Shown: positions 1-12,192, counted from the first letter of the stretch. The stretch: DNA of 64,000 nucleotides from Pyrus communis (GCF_963583255.1 NC_084815.1:930001-994000), one strand, 5' to 3'. The notes: generated by a model from the letters alone, not told the origin. Program-made: numbers and translations.

Positions 1-2274
1 AGGAAAAGACTGCACGTTAAAATATGTGAAGAGCCACGGTTTTTACTTGAAGGAAACTACATTTATGTTGTGTTTGGATGATGAGTTTAGACTACATAAA
101 TAAGAGATGTGCTACAAAACATATAGATGGATTTCAAATGACTAGATGCAATACACTGAGAGGGATTTATAAATGACTACTTTGAAGGAGTAATTTGAAA
201 ATCCTTTGTTTAGTGGCTTTTTAATGCTCATGTATTGCATTTTCAATCCCTTTATCTAAATGTTTTGTAGTGCATTTCTAACTAATTTAGCCTAAATCCT
301 GCATCCGAACAGAACGTTAGATGTCAATGTGCTCAAGGTTCGGAGAATCGTTTTACCATGAATGGTACTGAAAGTTGGAAAAAGGGTAAAGATAAGTGCC
401 AAACTCCAAGAATTAATTATCCGAGCACAGAAATATATTTCCATTTCAAAAGCTCGATCTAAAGAGCAATTATTCAGAATCAAAAGTATGACAATTTAAC
501 AATCAAGATTTCATAATGAAGCACACAGCTTGCCTGTGCACATTAAAAGTATTGATACATATGAAAAGGAAAATTAACTAAGAGAACAAAAGGCATGCGC
601 GATACCATCCTAATGCAAGAATCAACCCTTATCTATTGTCATCTCGTGCTTACCCCCTAATCATTTTAAAAAAGAGTACCACCTTAGGTAATTTATAGTT
701 GATCTATCTTTCAAAGGACTTTCAATACATTCATCTTCAAAAGAAGCTTACAACCGAAAGAGTGAAATGAAGAGGAAATCTTCACTTCATCCAAAGCTGA
801 AAGCCTGAAATACACTGATAAAATGAAAAACTAAAAATTTGAAAAATCCCTACTCAGTTATGATATTGGATGGTTTAGAACCTATAACACATTCTACGCA
901 ACTAACCAAAAGAATTCAACCTAAGAAACCTAGTTTACTCTTAAATACTAAAAAGGCTATTTGAAGTTCACGACGTTTTGGCTAGGTAAGAGCTTAAAAA
1001 AAAAAATTAACTGAATTTGATGTGGGTAGTGGTACGTTTCACACCAATCCATTCAAAGCCTGACTTGCACCTAAGTACAAAATCCTTGGAACTTGTTTAG
1101 TTGGTCCAGCAACCTTATTAGAGAGCATTTAGACGGCACAACAGCACTTGGTGAATGGCCCAAGAGGGATCTCAACAATCCAGCACATTCCCAAGCCCAA
1201 AGTATTTATTATGGAGGCAGACGGACAGCTTCTGCACTTGCATGAGTATCATGCATCTCCTATAGTTAAGGTAACCCTAAAAAAAGAAATTGGCCCACTT
1301 CAGAAACAATCAATTGTATTTTTGTTGCGAGTATGGACCTCAGTCATTCTGTTAATTTCAATACATTCCAAAGAGAACAGTCTTGTGTATGTTCATCAAT
1401 AAAAGAGGGGGGAGAGATAGTTGTTTAAATGACATCAATCGGGTTTATTTTGTGGATGTTATACAAGGAATGCAACTTGATGCCAAAAAGTTTCTAAAGT
1501 GATCTTGATAATAACAGTACATACGGACAAGTATTAAGTTGGTATTAGGGATGTCTGTCTTATTTAACACTTTAAATCATGTCCCCACAGTTGAATTTTT
1601 TTTTACTTGTAGAATAAGCTAAACTTCCAAGAGTCATAGTTAAGTAGGCTAAAACTTTCTTGTTTTTTCCTCAAAACCTCTCCCATATGCAACATTGTGA
1701 AACTTGCTCTATAATTGCAGAGGCTGATAACAAAGTTTATAGATCAGCGTCAAACAACAAGCATGGTAACCAAAACATGTTAAAAACATTGAACGGTTGA
1801 CCAGATCATTCGTGATTTATAAACACCGAAAATCCTATCTTGCAATAATTTCCCTTACAATATCCATGTATGGGTCTAAAAATTGAAACTTTTGTAGTCA
1901 ACTAAACTTGTACACATTTAGAATCATATAAACATTCCATATTTTATCTTAATCTTCGATATCCATTTTAGTGGCATTGTTGCACAGATGGCAGCAAGCA
2001 GAGTTCTTCGACATCCTCAAATTTCTAACTAATAATTATAGCATAGTAAAGAAGTTGCAAACTTTAGATACAATTGACCAAACAGAAAACCCTCAGTCAA
2101 AAATAGCAGATTAGGAAGGTTTTCGGTTTTCCATTTCCACCAAAAAAAAAAAAAAAAACTAACTCCAGCGTGCATCTCAATACGCAAATTTAGCAGGACG
2201 AATACATTCGATACGAGGCAAAGATTATGCACTAAAAACAAGAAATTGGATCAAACGATTTTGAAGAAACTCAC
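1..2274. other. Probable intron 2 of the AGD14-like gene
   Basis: AT-rich sequence with no exon I can recognise on either strand. A plus-strand open frame at 1148-1402 runs up to a GTAACC donor-like site near 1271, but I could not place it in a family. It is most simply read as the large second intron of the minus-strand ARF-GAP gene. Confidence 0.45.
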
Positions 2275-2534
2275 TGTATGCCACTGCAAGTCATGCAAAC
2301 GAAAGTCCAAAAATTTGTGCAGACGTATTGAGGACCCTGCATGTACAAACCAAATTACATTAAATAAAATCCTCCAGCTGCGAAAAACAAAATAAATACC
2401 CGAAAAAATTCGAGAAAACTAGAGAGAGGGAAGAGTACCAGGCCATTACAGTTGATGCATCGCCGATTAGGAGGGAGCTTCATGAGGCCCCGAATGATCT
2501 TCTCGTTTCGCTCTTCCTCTTTTCTGCTTCCCAT
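2275..2534 (-). CDS. ARF-GAP domain protein, AGD14-like, 5' part only
   Basis: Activates GTP hydrolysis on ARF GTPases in vesicle traffic, by family. Coding exon 1 (2439-2534) starts at the ATG at 2534 with MGSRKEEERNEKIIRGLMK and ends at Leu32 before a GT donor at 2438. Exon 2 (2275-2336) follows an AG acceptor and reads GPQYVCTNFWTFVCMTCSGI, ending in phase 2 before a GTGAGT donor. Together they give Cys26, Cys29, Cys46 and Cys49, the CX2CX16CX2C zinc finger of ARF-GAPs, and the wording matches plant AGD14/ZIGA4 proteins as I remember them. The expected next exon (the HREF..H stretch) was not found between 1 and 2274, so either intron 2 exceeds 2.2 kb and the gene continues beyond the left edge, or this copy is truncated. 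The leader upstream of the ATG is GA-rich on the coding strand. Confidence 0.85.
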
Positions 2535-2621
2535 TTCTGAAACAAAATCAAAACCCTATAACCAGAAGAAGCAGAAGAAAACAAAGAACGGAATCGGAGG
2601 GTGGATTTGAACTGCGCTCCT

Positions 2622-2680
2622 CCCTCCTCTCTCTCTTTCCTCTCTCTCTCTCCTCCCTCTCTTTCTCTCTCTAGAAGGAA
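2622..2680. repeat. CT/GA-rich microsatellite in the AGD14-like 5' leader
   Basis: Pyrimidine-rich run (mostly CTCTCT on the plus strand), about 90 bp upstream of the AGD14-like ATG. On the transcribed strand it is a GA repeat, common in plant 5' leaders. It also creates spurious Ser/Leu-rich and Arg/Glu-rich open frames in this area. Confidence 0.8.
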
Positions 2681-2899
2681 CAAGGAAGGAAGGAATGAGA
2701 AGGCTTTAGGGTTGGTTCGGTTGGGGTTTTTTGAATTTGGGAGAGAGGGGAAAGGAACTCTGGAATCTGAATCTGCTGCTTTCGAGGACCGGACAGCAAG
2801 CGCTCGCTGCCTTTCCCTTATAAATTTTAATTTTTTTTTTATTTTTATTGGCATTTGTAAAAGATTAATAATTAATTAATAAATAAATATCTAAGTAAA

Positions 2900-4150
2900 T
2901 AAACGATCAAGGTTCAAACAAACGCACCCAGCTCATAAAGGTGCATTCAATTAAAAAAACTTCAAACAATTTCGTTCTTATTTTCGCACACTTATTTTCT
3001 CTTTCTACTCGCTGTATGCACGTTTGTAATAATAATTTTAAGAAAAATAATTGATCTACCTAGTAATAGTGATAAGTTTTTCATCATGGCTGTATTTTCA
3101 TATAACACTACTCTAGTAGTGTTAGTAGCCAATCAAATATACACGTGTTGAATGTTAATACGATTTCGTCAGTGAAGATCGAATGGTGAATAAGACGATT
3201 TTGAAGGACTGAGTTAAAAACTTTCTTTAACATGAGCAACCTTAATCTCCGGTTATACTTGAGAAATCAAATTCATGATAGTAAATATCTTCTACAACTT
3301 TCATTGCTTTTTTTTTTTTCACATGTGGCCTATTTTGTTTCAAATTTGATGGTGGCCTAGCTGACTTTTGAAAAGTTACCCTAACGGTCGAATGTCAATT
3401 CATGATTTATTCTTACTTCTACCCTTTTTCTGTTTGGCCAAATTCCTACTTCTACCTTTGTTGTTCAATACATTTCTATACAAATAAGTTATAATCCAAA
3501 TAAGTAAAAACATTTATCTCCGCATCTATGGTAAGTATTTACGTCACTATTTGGTAAATAAAAGAATAATTGGTAAAATATGCAACGTGTATTGTGCTTG
3601 AAATTTACATAGGTGTATTATTCAGCAACTTTATTTTAAAAATATTTTTTAAAATTTGGCCATTTTTTTCCTAAACTTAAGTATAAATTTTGTCAAAAAA
3701 ATATTACATAGGTGTATTATTTAGAAACTTTGTCAAAAATATATTTATACAATTTTTTTTTATTAATTGTAAGCATAAAAAACGTAAACTTTATGCATAT
3801 TATGAAAATGAAAAAGAATTTTAATGAAACACTTCTGAATGGGCGTTAAACATGAAAAATATGTTTGCACATGTACGAGTTTAAAAAAATAAAGTAGGTT
3901 TAAAATATGTACTTACCTATATTAAGATGTGAATTTACTAATTATCAATTAAAAAAACTAAGAAAAAAAATAAAGTAAAAGGAGAGAAAATAGAGAAATG
4001 TTTCTCAAAGAAAAAAAGAATAAAAAATACAAAGCGTACGATCAGCCAACTAAAAACCCCACCGGATGGTTGGAAATCGATCTCGAACTTGTTCATTATC
4101 CTTCACCCACACTCAATATCGCCACCCCTTATCCCTCGCCCCCTCTCGCA
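2900..4150. other. AT-rich intergenic region between divergent genes
   Basis: Very AT-rich sequence separating the minus-strand ARF-GAP gene from the plus-strand GrpE gene. I see no coding exon, RNA gene or complete transposon. It must hold the GrpE promoter. Confidence 0.6.
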
Positions 4151-4159
4151 ACCTCTCCA

Positions 4160-7100
4160 ATGGCCAACGTCTTCCGAACTTCACCTTTCTCGGCGCCAAT
4201 TGCACCGCCGCCCTCCGCCGCCTCGCCCAATTCTAGAAAACGTTCGTCCGTTTCGTTTCGGCTAAATCAAACCAGCGGCAACAGCACGCCTTATCTCACT
4301 GTAAGCTCCCTCCGGTTTTCTCACTTGCCGTCCCTCCGGTTCGTCAAGTTCGCACCTTTGGCTTCACAAGGTGAGACCGAGACGGCTGAGACGGTGGAGA
4401 AGGAAGTTCAGAAGGGCGAAGAAATCGAGGTATTGTTTACTTATTTTTTTAGCAAACTAGAAAGCAAACTAGCATGAGATTATATTTTATTTATTTATTT
4501 ATGGACCAATTGGAGAATGTTTAGGGAAGTGATTTCTGCGCACCGTTTTACTTCCTTGCATATCCTGTTTGTTTCTGACCTTTGGATTGAATAAATCAAA
4601 GGAGAGTGAAGGGAAGAAGAAAGACGGTGTGCGGAAATCATTTCTCATGTTTTGTGAACAAGTGATGAAAGTAGAAGGCTTAGCTTATTTCATAATGTAC
4701 TGAACAAATTACACTAGGATTTCTGATGTTTGCAACGGAAGGGAATCGAACCCTTGACCTTATTAATCCTAACCCATTTCCCTTACCTCTCCACTTGATT
4801 TACTCCAAAAGTGGAGGCTGGGATCCCTTTTCTGTTCACCTTGGTGTAGTTGTGTAAGAGTTCGGGAAGAGTGTTATCATGTCTTCTTGTCATGTACTTT
4901 TAGCTGGAAAGTATGGTGCTTTTTGGTATTGGTTGTTGCGGCACCTAAGAGCACTTGGAGCTAACAGAAGACTTGACTCAAAATCAAGCTCAGTGGCTTT
5001 CTAGGATTCATATAGGTGTCCCCACTTAGTGGGATAAGGCTTTGTTGTTGTTGTTGTTGTTGTAAAAAAGGGATTGTGTGACAACAAAGACATAGCGCAA
5101 GGCATTACATGTGTAACAAGGCTATTTTGGACCCAGATTTTGTCTGACAAGAAACATATAGAAATATATAGAACCAAGATTCTAAAAGACGCTAGGCGCT
5201 AGTTTGATGGCGAACTAGGGCCTAGGTAGACTAGGCTGATTTAAGTAAACATATTATATATCATATGAATAAGTGTGTTTATTTGACAAAAAAAAAAGTG
5301 TGTTTATACTTGAAAATACATAATTGTGCTGGTATACGTAGTTGAAAAATAAAATGACATATAGGTTAGAAAGTATTAGGACATATTGAAAACATGAGGA
5401 ACCAGAATATATTGAGTGTTCATCCAAGTATTCAACAAGTCTCTTACCATTTATTGAAAAAAATAAAATGCAAAATAAAAGTTATCTATTTTTTGTCCAA
5501 GTGAGAGTCACGACCTAAATAGGTGCCTAGGTGGGTCTAGGTGCCTAGACGGGCGGCTAAGCAGGTCTAGGCGCCCTTTCTTAATTTTCAAATGTCTTGG
5601 GATTAATTGGAGCAGTGGCCAGCCGCCTGGTGCCTAGGTGGCCCTAGGCGGGGATTTTTATAACAATGTATAGAACTAGTTGGAAAAGTATCACTTTTTT
5701 GGTCTAATGGAAAAAGTATTAGTTATCCTTCAAGCACAAAGTCAATCCCAGAACCGTTAATACTCAAATTTTCAGGGCCTGTCACTCTAAGTTCGGTTTC
5801 CATCTCCTACATTCTACTTCTTTAAAACTCATTCAGTTCAGTTTGATGATTCACTGTGTATCCTTCAGTTGTTTGTGCTTGTTTATTAGAAAAAGATTGA
5901 GCATTGGCTGATGCTTTTCCTTACTTCAATCCGCAGTTCACATGGATTCTCTTTTAAGTGATGGTTTTCATGTTTTAAATCAGTTTGTAAGATTGCACAG
6001 TCATCTTGGACTCTTAGGGCTCGTTTGGTTGAAAGGATTGGATTGGAAGGGATAATTTCTCTAAATTCAAGGCATATTGAAGGTAGATTAGAATGATTTT
6101 GATTGTGAGGAAATTAGAGAGGATTAGATATGAAGAAAACTTCTCCCATCTCATCCTCCCTTTTTGGGGAGGATTGGAATGGATAACTTTTCTTCATGAG
6201 TAATCCTTCTCCTACCTTTAAGTTGGTCACAATTTTTCATTTCTTCTTTCAACATACCTTCAAAATAGTGCCTTATCTATTCCAATCCAATCATGTGTAC
6301 AAACAAGGCCTTATACTCGTGAGCTTTGAAGACTAAAAGGATTTTTTTTTTTCTCACTATTAATTGTTTCATGTATTCTCGGGCATATAGCATGACATCC
6401 ACATGATACTAGGATGATGATGAGGGCTGTGATTCTCTATGCATAGTGAGTCGTGTTACCAAGAATATTCTATATATGTATATGTATTTGTATATTTGTA
6501 TATCTCTTAAAAACGAAGCTTTCATCCTGAGGTTTCTGGCAGATTACTTACTTTTGGCACAGTGTAAAAGATGAAAGATTATATGTGCATCACGTACTAC
6601 AATTCTTGTATAATTATGAAGTCTCTATTTTCCACACTTCTCAAGGCATTTAGTTTTCTATATTTGCTTACAGTTCCCTACTGTTCTTTCTTTTTCTAAT
6701 AGTTTTATGGAACAGGACTCTTTAGATGGTGCAATTCCTGTGGAAGATAGTACAAGTGATGGTGAAGAAAGTGGTACGACTGATGATGGTGAAGGTGATA
6801 CTGAGGAAAAATCTGTTTCCACCATCACAGCGTCACTCCAACTATACAAAGAAGCTTTAGCCAGTAATGATGAATCAAAAGTCACTGAAATAGGTTCTTT
6901 CCTAAAATCTTTTGAAGATGAAAAAATAGGACTTGAAATGAAAGTGGCTTCTTTGTCTGAAGAACTGTCAGCAGAAAAGGTTCGGATTCTCAGAATAAGT
7001 GCAGATTTTGACAATTTCCGGAAAAGGACAGAAAGGGAACGCCTTTCTCTCGTAACAAATGCTCAAGGGGAAGTTGTGGAGAGTTTGTTGCCTGTAGTGG

Positions 7101-8134
7101 ATAATTTTGAGAGGGCAAAAAGCCAGGTTAAGGTGGAGGTAGAGGGAGAGGAGAAGATCAACAATAGCTACCAGAGCATTTATAAACAGTTTGGAGAGAT
7201 TTTAAACTCTCTTGGTGTTGTCCCTGTTGAGTTGGTTGGAAAACCCTTTGATCCATTGGTAAGTCGTTCAAACTTCATGGTTATGCATAGGTGAAAGATT
7301 TATTAGCATAGGAAAACATTCAGCGTTGGACATTTTCCTTTATTTTCTCAGTCTATATTCTATAATAAAGAATCCACTTTAGTTATAAGTAGTTGTTGAA
7401 GAGAAAGACAATAGAATTGCATACTCATAACCATAAATTCACATTTAATCCTTTTACTGGACGCAACAATTACAGTAAGGCATATGATTTCCTGACGAAC
7501 ACTATGTCTTGGTGATCAATAAGTTCATGTGTGGAATTGTGCTGTTTTGTTGGTTGACAAAATGACTTGTGTCTTATGGTTGGCTTTATGCAGGCAAGAA
7601 ACCAAGTTGGCTCGAAATTCAATCAGTTACTTGATGATTATTATCAAGTAGTTAGTCGATTTTGTTCAGGTTTGATGAAGACCTGGATACGGTTTTAAGT
7701 CATGATTGAATCGGGCCAATTTGGTGAGTTCACGAGAGTGAAAACTACATATGGCCTATTTTGCATTAGTAGATTGAACACGTGACATCAAAGTTACTGA
7801 ATCGTTAAATGTTGTGATCGTTTGATGTCACACTCAGTATGCAGTCTTTAAATGTATTAAGGCAAAAAGAATTTATGCAATTTCTAACCTTGAAACTTGC
7901 AATTTTCTTGAACAGTTGCATGAAGCAATCATGCGTGAGGACTCTTCAGAATACGAAGAAGGTATTATAATTGATGAATTTCGCAAGGGGTTTAAGCTCG
8001 GTGACAGGCTTTTGCGGCCGTCCATGGTAAAGGTATCGGCTGGTCCAGGGCCTGCCAAGGTAGAGCAGGAAGTACCTCCATCTGAGGAACAGGATGCAAG
8101 TGAAACCACCGAGAAGGGAACCGAGTCAGCTTAA
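4160..8134 (+). CDS. Chloroplast GrpE-type co-chaperone (nucleotide exchange factor of Hsp70)
   Basis: Promotes ADP release from plastid Hsp70. Three exons: 4160-4429, 6716-7258 and 7916-8134 (TAA at 8132-8134), all phase 0, giving 343 residues. The start MANVFRTSPFSAP opens a Ser/Pro/Arg-rich transit-like region of about 75 residues. An in-frame ATG at 3998 lies upstream, but its product is not transit-like. An acidic linker follows (about residues 85-120), then a long helix with the GrpE motif ADFDNFRKRTERER near residues 186-199, then the beta head read across the exon 2/3 junction (KPFDPLLHEAIMRED and GDRLLRPSMVKVS). The tail is acidic. It most resembles the plastid CGE/EMB1241 type rather than mitochondrial Mge1. 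Intron 1 (2.3 kb) carries a SINE-like tail and two MITE-like repeats. An orphan copy of exon 1 lies at 15904-16069. Confidence 0.93.
4925..5066 (+). mobile_element. SINE-like 3' end with (TTG)n tail
   Basis: The stretch ends in TTAGTGGGATAAGGCTTTG followed by repeated TTG (5042-5062). This resembles the 3' end of the Au-type SINE found across angiosperms. The tRNA-like head was not identified, so it may be 5'-truncated. It lies in intron 1 of the GrpE gene. Confidence 0.5.
5175..5665. repeat. CCTAGG-rich inverted repeat, MITE-like
   Basis: Many CTAGGCG / CGCCTAGG words cluster at both ends (around 5191-5235 and 5520-5660) with an AT-rich middle, so the two ends can pair. Target-site duplications were not resolved. 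It lies in intron 1 of the GrpE gene and is probably a degraded MITE. Confidence 0.45.
6017..6312. mobile_element. MITE with TTA target duplication (PIF/Harbinger type)
   Basis: The left end is GGGCTCGTTTGGTTG followed by AAGGATTGGATTGGAA. The right end, read in reverse, is GGCCTTGTTTG and then also ATTGGATTGGAA. The element is flanked by TTA at 6014-6016 and 6313-6315, a 3-bp duplication typical of PIF/Harbinger elements. It is 296 bp, has no coding capacity and lies in GrpE intron 1. Confidence 0.6.
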
Positions 8135-9466
8135 AGACCATATATTGAGTCTAGTTCAGTTTTGCAACAGAAATAGTAACTTCAGTTGTACTTCAATCAG
8201 TAGGGTAGTAATTTTTGGTGGGTGTGGCTGTTTCTGGTGGCATATTACTGCCAATTTTCTTTTCTACTGAGAGAACTATACTGCTTTTGAGCGAACCATC
8301 GGATAAAGCGAGCGCACGGTAACTTCTGTGTAGTGATTTGGATGTCCTTGAATGTTTAGTGCCTACCACATTATCAAATCATCAGTTGGAGTATCTGTTT
8401 CTTTTTCGTGATCAGTTACATTATGTACCACTTAAAGTTCATGCAGTCTTGAAATGTATTAACTTCACAGACTTCAACATGTTTCAAACAGCTCGTGGAT
8501 GTAAAAGTCAGCTAAAATTCGGACGAACTTTGCCACGGCAAAGTTTCTCGGCAATGGAGTACATCTAGGGTTACAAACTTTCCGGTAAGAATTTATGTTT
8601 GTTTTGGGTTTTCCTAGTGGTCTACGGTAGGGTTTAGGGTTTAGGGTTTAGTTATCTTTCTTTTGTTATGGTTGTTTTGCAATGAATGTTGGGTAATATT
8701 CTGCTTGGAATTGCTCCTAGAATAGCTAAAAACGCTAACCGAGTTCTGAGGAAACATTTGCTAGGTGCTTTTCCATAAAGCACATCCAAGTACTTTTTCA
8801 CGAAACACTTGGACTTTTAATTATACATTTCTAACATGTTTCTTGTAGCAAAAACATTTTCTATCATGTTTTTTGAAACGCTTGGTAGCAGAAACATGAA
8901 AAATGTTAAAGAGTTTATCAACGCTCTTCTTCCAATCCTAACTCTGTTTTTGTATCACATGTTTTATTTTGTCCTTTTAATTTATTTAATTCAAAGTTCA
9001 CAAGTAAACATAAGTGTGAAAATCGCATCTCATCATGATTTGTTAAGTGCATTAAGAGCATTTCCTTTGTTTGGTAAAAAAAGAGTCTTGAAAAGTCTGC
9101 AACATGATGAACTTTTGCCAACGGTAGGGCATGTTGAATTGTGTTCGGCTAAACTACGAGTCAAGGTAAGCTATTTTTAGATTTGTCCTGAATTCTAGTA
9201 AACAACGGGTCAAAATGATTTGACAAAAATTGAGAGTGTTTTTATTTTATTTTATTCTTATTTAACGGAGATATTTTATGGAAATACTAAAATGATTAAC
9301 AGTGGACAAACTCAATGACCAGTTCTATCGATTTTAAATATCAGTGACTAAAGTGAAGAGATATGTCAATTTTAGGAATCCTTTTGGCTAAAAAAAACAT
9401 AAATTAAATGTGAAATTCTCAAGTCCCTATGATTGAGCTAAATGACTAAAACCTGACCCTTCCATT
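8135..9466. other. GrpE 3' flank, no gene seen
   Basis: GrpE 3' UTR and AT-rich flanking DNA. Apart from the telobox, and imperfect CACTTGG/GTGCTTT words near 8760-8820 typical of degraded MITEs, I see nothing supportable here. Confidence 0.5.
8630..8652 (+). repeat. Interstitial telomere-like repeat (telobox)
   Basis: Three consecutive AGGGTTT units, the plant telomere motif, about 500 bp after the GrpE stop codon. Short tracts like this are common near plant genes, so it need not mark an old telomere. Confidence 0.85.
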
Positions 9467-9700
9467 GTGGCCAGGTAGGACCTAGACGGTTTTTTACTAG
9501 ATTTTCAAGATAGAATTTCTTCTATGACAATGTTCATCACCAATTTAAGAACATAATATGTTGAAGAATGTAAAGTTTCACATTATTTTTAATTAAATAC
9601 AGTTTACGTTAATTGGTTTTGCTGCTAAGTGTATCGAACCTTTTGTAAACATAACGCATACTAAATTGCACTAATGATTAAGTTGGAAACAATCATTGAA
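9467..9700. repeat. Segmental duplicate, copy A (partner at 20000-20149 and 21758-21865)
   Basis: Shares long collinear similarity with the flanks of the solo LTR: GACCTAGACG, AATATGTTGAAGA, GTAAAGTTTCA and TGTATCGAAC..TTTTGTAAACA occur in the same order in both copies. The partner is split by the LTR exactly where this copy is continuous. It is noncoding and marks the left edge of a proposed tandem duplication. Confidence 0.75.
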
Positions 9701-9701
9701 G

Positions 9702-10160
9702 GTTTTTTTTTTTTTTGTCGAAAATAAAACTTCATTAATGAAAGGGGAAATACAATTTGCTAAATAGGCCTATGCCTAAACAAAACACAGAACTCTATAC
9801 AAATCCAAGACAAAAGGATGTCTAAACAAAGCAATACATAAAATAGAAGACAAGCTACAATCCAAGACACAAAAGGATGTCTACACAAATTTAGGCTCAC
9901 AAGCAACAAAAGAAAAACAATAATAAAGCCCTAATCTCCAGCAGCAAAACACCAGTAACCACCGTCGCTAACACCGCGAAGAAAGATATCACCCCAAATT
10001 GGAAAAAAAAATACACCCAAACCAAAAGTTAGACTGAAAGTATTGCGCAAAACCAATCCACTACACAATTATAGCCTCCACAATCACACATGCGAGAAAA
10101 GTCACAAAGCGTAACAGAAGGAGGGGAGGATGAAGGACAAACATCGATGTTGATGTTGAT
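9702..10160 (-). mobile_element. Putative LINE-like 3' fragment (poly-T at left end)
   Basis: Starts with a 14-T run followed by GTCGAAAATAAAACTTCATT. Read on the minus strand this is a 3' end with an A-tail, as in plant non-LTR retrotransposons. No reverse transcriptase was recognised in what follows. It contains a repeated AAAAGGATGTCTA word near 9815 and 9875. It interrupts copy A of the segmental duplication. Confidence 0.4.
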
Positions 10161-10365
10161 TAGAATCTTTATATATAAAGCCAACAACTCCTCTTGGGGT
10201 CACAAGCTTCATCAAAAGTAATGGACAAAAATGCCCCTTAAACAAAAAAATTTGAAAACAGCCCAAAATAATGCATCAAATGTGGCATGAGTATTTTCGT
10301 CATTTTAACAGTGTTTTTTTAATAATTAATTTTTTTTATTTTTTTATATTTTTTTTAATAATTAG

Positions 10366-10663
10366 TACCTCACAATAGGCTAGCAATAATGTGATTCAAT
10401 CAGTTGTTCATTAAATATTATTTTCTCTATTTTTAAACACATTTAAAACATCTTAAGAGATGTGTAATGCCTGTTCTAAAAAAGGTCTTTCGTACGTGCA
10501 TAATAATGTGATTAAATTAGTTGTCAAATGATTGTTTTTTTTTTTTTTGAACAAACAATATTATCTACACTAAGGGGAGGAGTGGTGAGCTTAGCCTCAT
10601 AATGGGCTAGCAATAATGTGATTCAATCAGTTATTTATTAAATATTATTTTCTCTATTCTTAA
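10366..10663 (-). mobile_element. Two truncated copies of a SINE family
   Basis: Sequences 10366-10432 and 10597-10663 are about 65-bp near-identical copies (GCTAGCAATAATGTGATTCA and onward). The second is preceded by GAGCTTAGCCTCA and a poly-T run at 10529-10542. The same order (poly-T, GTGAGCTTAGCTCA, AATAATGTGGTTCAAA) occurs in the fuller SINE at 47217-47345, so these are partial members lacking the pol III B-box end. Confidence 0.5.
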
Positions 10664-10967
10664 TGTAAATTCAATAAAAATCGATTTTAATATGTGAATT
10701 CAGCTGTTTTGATTGGTTTATGAGAGGTTTCTTCTAGCATGATCTAAGATTATTCATTTACTTCAAATATTTGACTTTTCTTTTGTCAATTTACGTATAT
10801 AAATACATTTAAAATATGTAAGTCGCATGTAACAAGTCGTGACTCGAAGAATATCTTCTGCACGGGCGTACAATAATAAAGTTGTACAAACAGCTGGACA
10901 ATAATAGAGTTGTACAAACCGCCAGACAATAATAATAGAGTTGTATTTATTTGGGGGCACTATCAAA

Positions 10968-11745
10968 AAGCAGCTCCAGTAGGAGCTTTTGCCCGATGGA
11001 CAGGCTTCAGCACAGGGCCTTATTGCCCAAGGGAGGAAGTCCAGCGTTGACTGGCGAGGGAGCCCGAGCAGGCTCGAGCGCCAGGCTGGTGGATTCGTGC
11101 CAGCCCGAGAGCCTGAGGTGGTTCTGATGTTAGCTGATGTTAGACGCCTTTTTTAATTTTTTTTTTCTATCAGGTTCTGGACTGGTGAGGCCGAAAATGA
11201 GGAAATTGCAGTTGGGTGCGCAGAGGTGGGTGAGGGCGGAGGATATGGAGGTGAGTTTCGGCGGGGACATGTGGGATGCTGACGAGGTGTTTGATAATGA
11301 AATGGTGTAGTGAAGAAGTGGGTCCAGGACGGCGGGCGGGAGGGGGAGTACGAAGGTGGGGGTGAGGGAGGAGGTGGGGAGGGTTTGGTGAATGGTGGTG
11401 CTGATGAGAGTGAGGGTGAATGCGAGGGTGAAGAAGGTGAAGAAGAAGAGCCACAGGCGGTGGCTTCCGCCGTTTGTCGATTACTTGGTGTTCATTTCAA
11501 CATAGAGAGAGAGATAGAGAGAGAGAGATGCTGCTTTTGCTTTGTCTTTTTATAATTATCTTGGTATTATTTTATGAATTAAAAAAAATACTAATATTTT
11601 ATTGTCTATTACTAAGGCTATTGAAGTGCAACAGTGGAGATGCAAAAGGCGGTTACTGTTCATTAAGGGTAATTACTGTTCATTGGGTGGATAGCATAGT
11701 GTATTGCCTGGAGGGTCTTTCCCACGGTGGAACTGCTCTAAAGAG
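10968..11745. mobile_element. Unclassified insertion of about 0.78 kb
   Basis: The flank to the left (GTTGTATTTATTTGGGGGCAC) and to the right (CTAAAGAGCACGATGG) are contiguous in the duplicate at 21975-22020, where the intervening 0.78 kb is absent. The insert is GC-richer than its surroundings and holds a low-complexity Glu/Gly open frame at 11310-11555 and a GA microsatellite. No known transposon ends were recognised. Confidence 0.4.
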
Positions 11746-12086
11746 CACGATGGTCCACGATTTAATTTCTTTTGATTTTGTGGTTCACGTGTTCAAAAAG
11801 AATGAGATCCCAATTTTTGAAACTACACAATCTTAAAACTTTTTAGTGCTATGTAATTAATTGGTTAAAAAAAATTAAAAAAAAAAAAAGAGGACAAATA
11901 ATAGTAAGTCACGGTTATCCATTATTTTCGTGTAAAAAAAAATTATTTAAGTTTACTTATCTAGATTTAATACGAAGATTCATATGAAAAAAAAACCTCC
12001 TGGGCAATTTAATTTTCAGGCGTGTACATATGTGTGTATAAATCAATTTCATGTCGGCAGAGCTGCTATGGGGACCCCTGCACACA

Positions 12087-12190
12087 CACATAATTTATTC
12101 ATTCAGTCATCAGCTCAGGAACCTCCCTGTAAACTTCTCCTCCACACACTCCAGTACCTCTCTCTCTCATCTTCCCCACTCCTCTCTTTA
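12087..12190 (+). repeat. Duplicate of the BAHD 5' leader, copy 1
   Basis: About 90 bp almost identical to 12628-12700 directly upstream of the BAHD pseudogene: both run from TAATTTATTCATTCAGTCAT through CTCCTCCACACACTCCAG into CT repeats. No acyltransferase reading frame follows copy 1, so it is an orphan leader or promoter duplicate. Confidence 0.75.
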
Positions 12191-12192
12191 CT

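Noticed and set aside
1148..1402. 84-codon plus-strand ORF with a donor-like GTAACC after a sensible-looking stretch
   Set aside because: No family recognised, no matching downstream exon found, and it lies in the probable AGD14-like intron.
2480..2854. 124-codon minus-strand ORF overlapping the AGD14-like start codon
   Set aside because: Its Arg/Glu-rich and Ser-rich runs come from the GA/CT microsatellite; it is a different frame of the leader. It could be an upstream ORF, but the transcription start is unknown.
3998..4159. In-frame upstream ATG extending GrpE by 54 residues
   Set aside because: The extension is Lys-rich and then hydrophilic, unlike a transit peptide; MANVFRTSPF at 4160 is a better plastid-targeted start.
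4735..4850. tRNA-like GGGTTCGATTCCC on the minus strand near 4745
   Set aside because: No A box or cloverleaf could be built around it; at most a pol III-derived repeat fragment.
11310..11555. Glu/Gly-rich 81-codon ORF
   Set aside because: Low-complexity GAG/GGT repeats running into a GA microsatellite; open on both strands.
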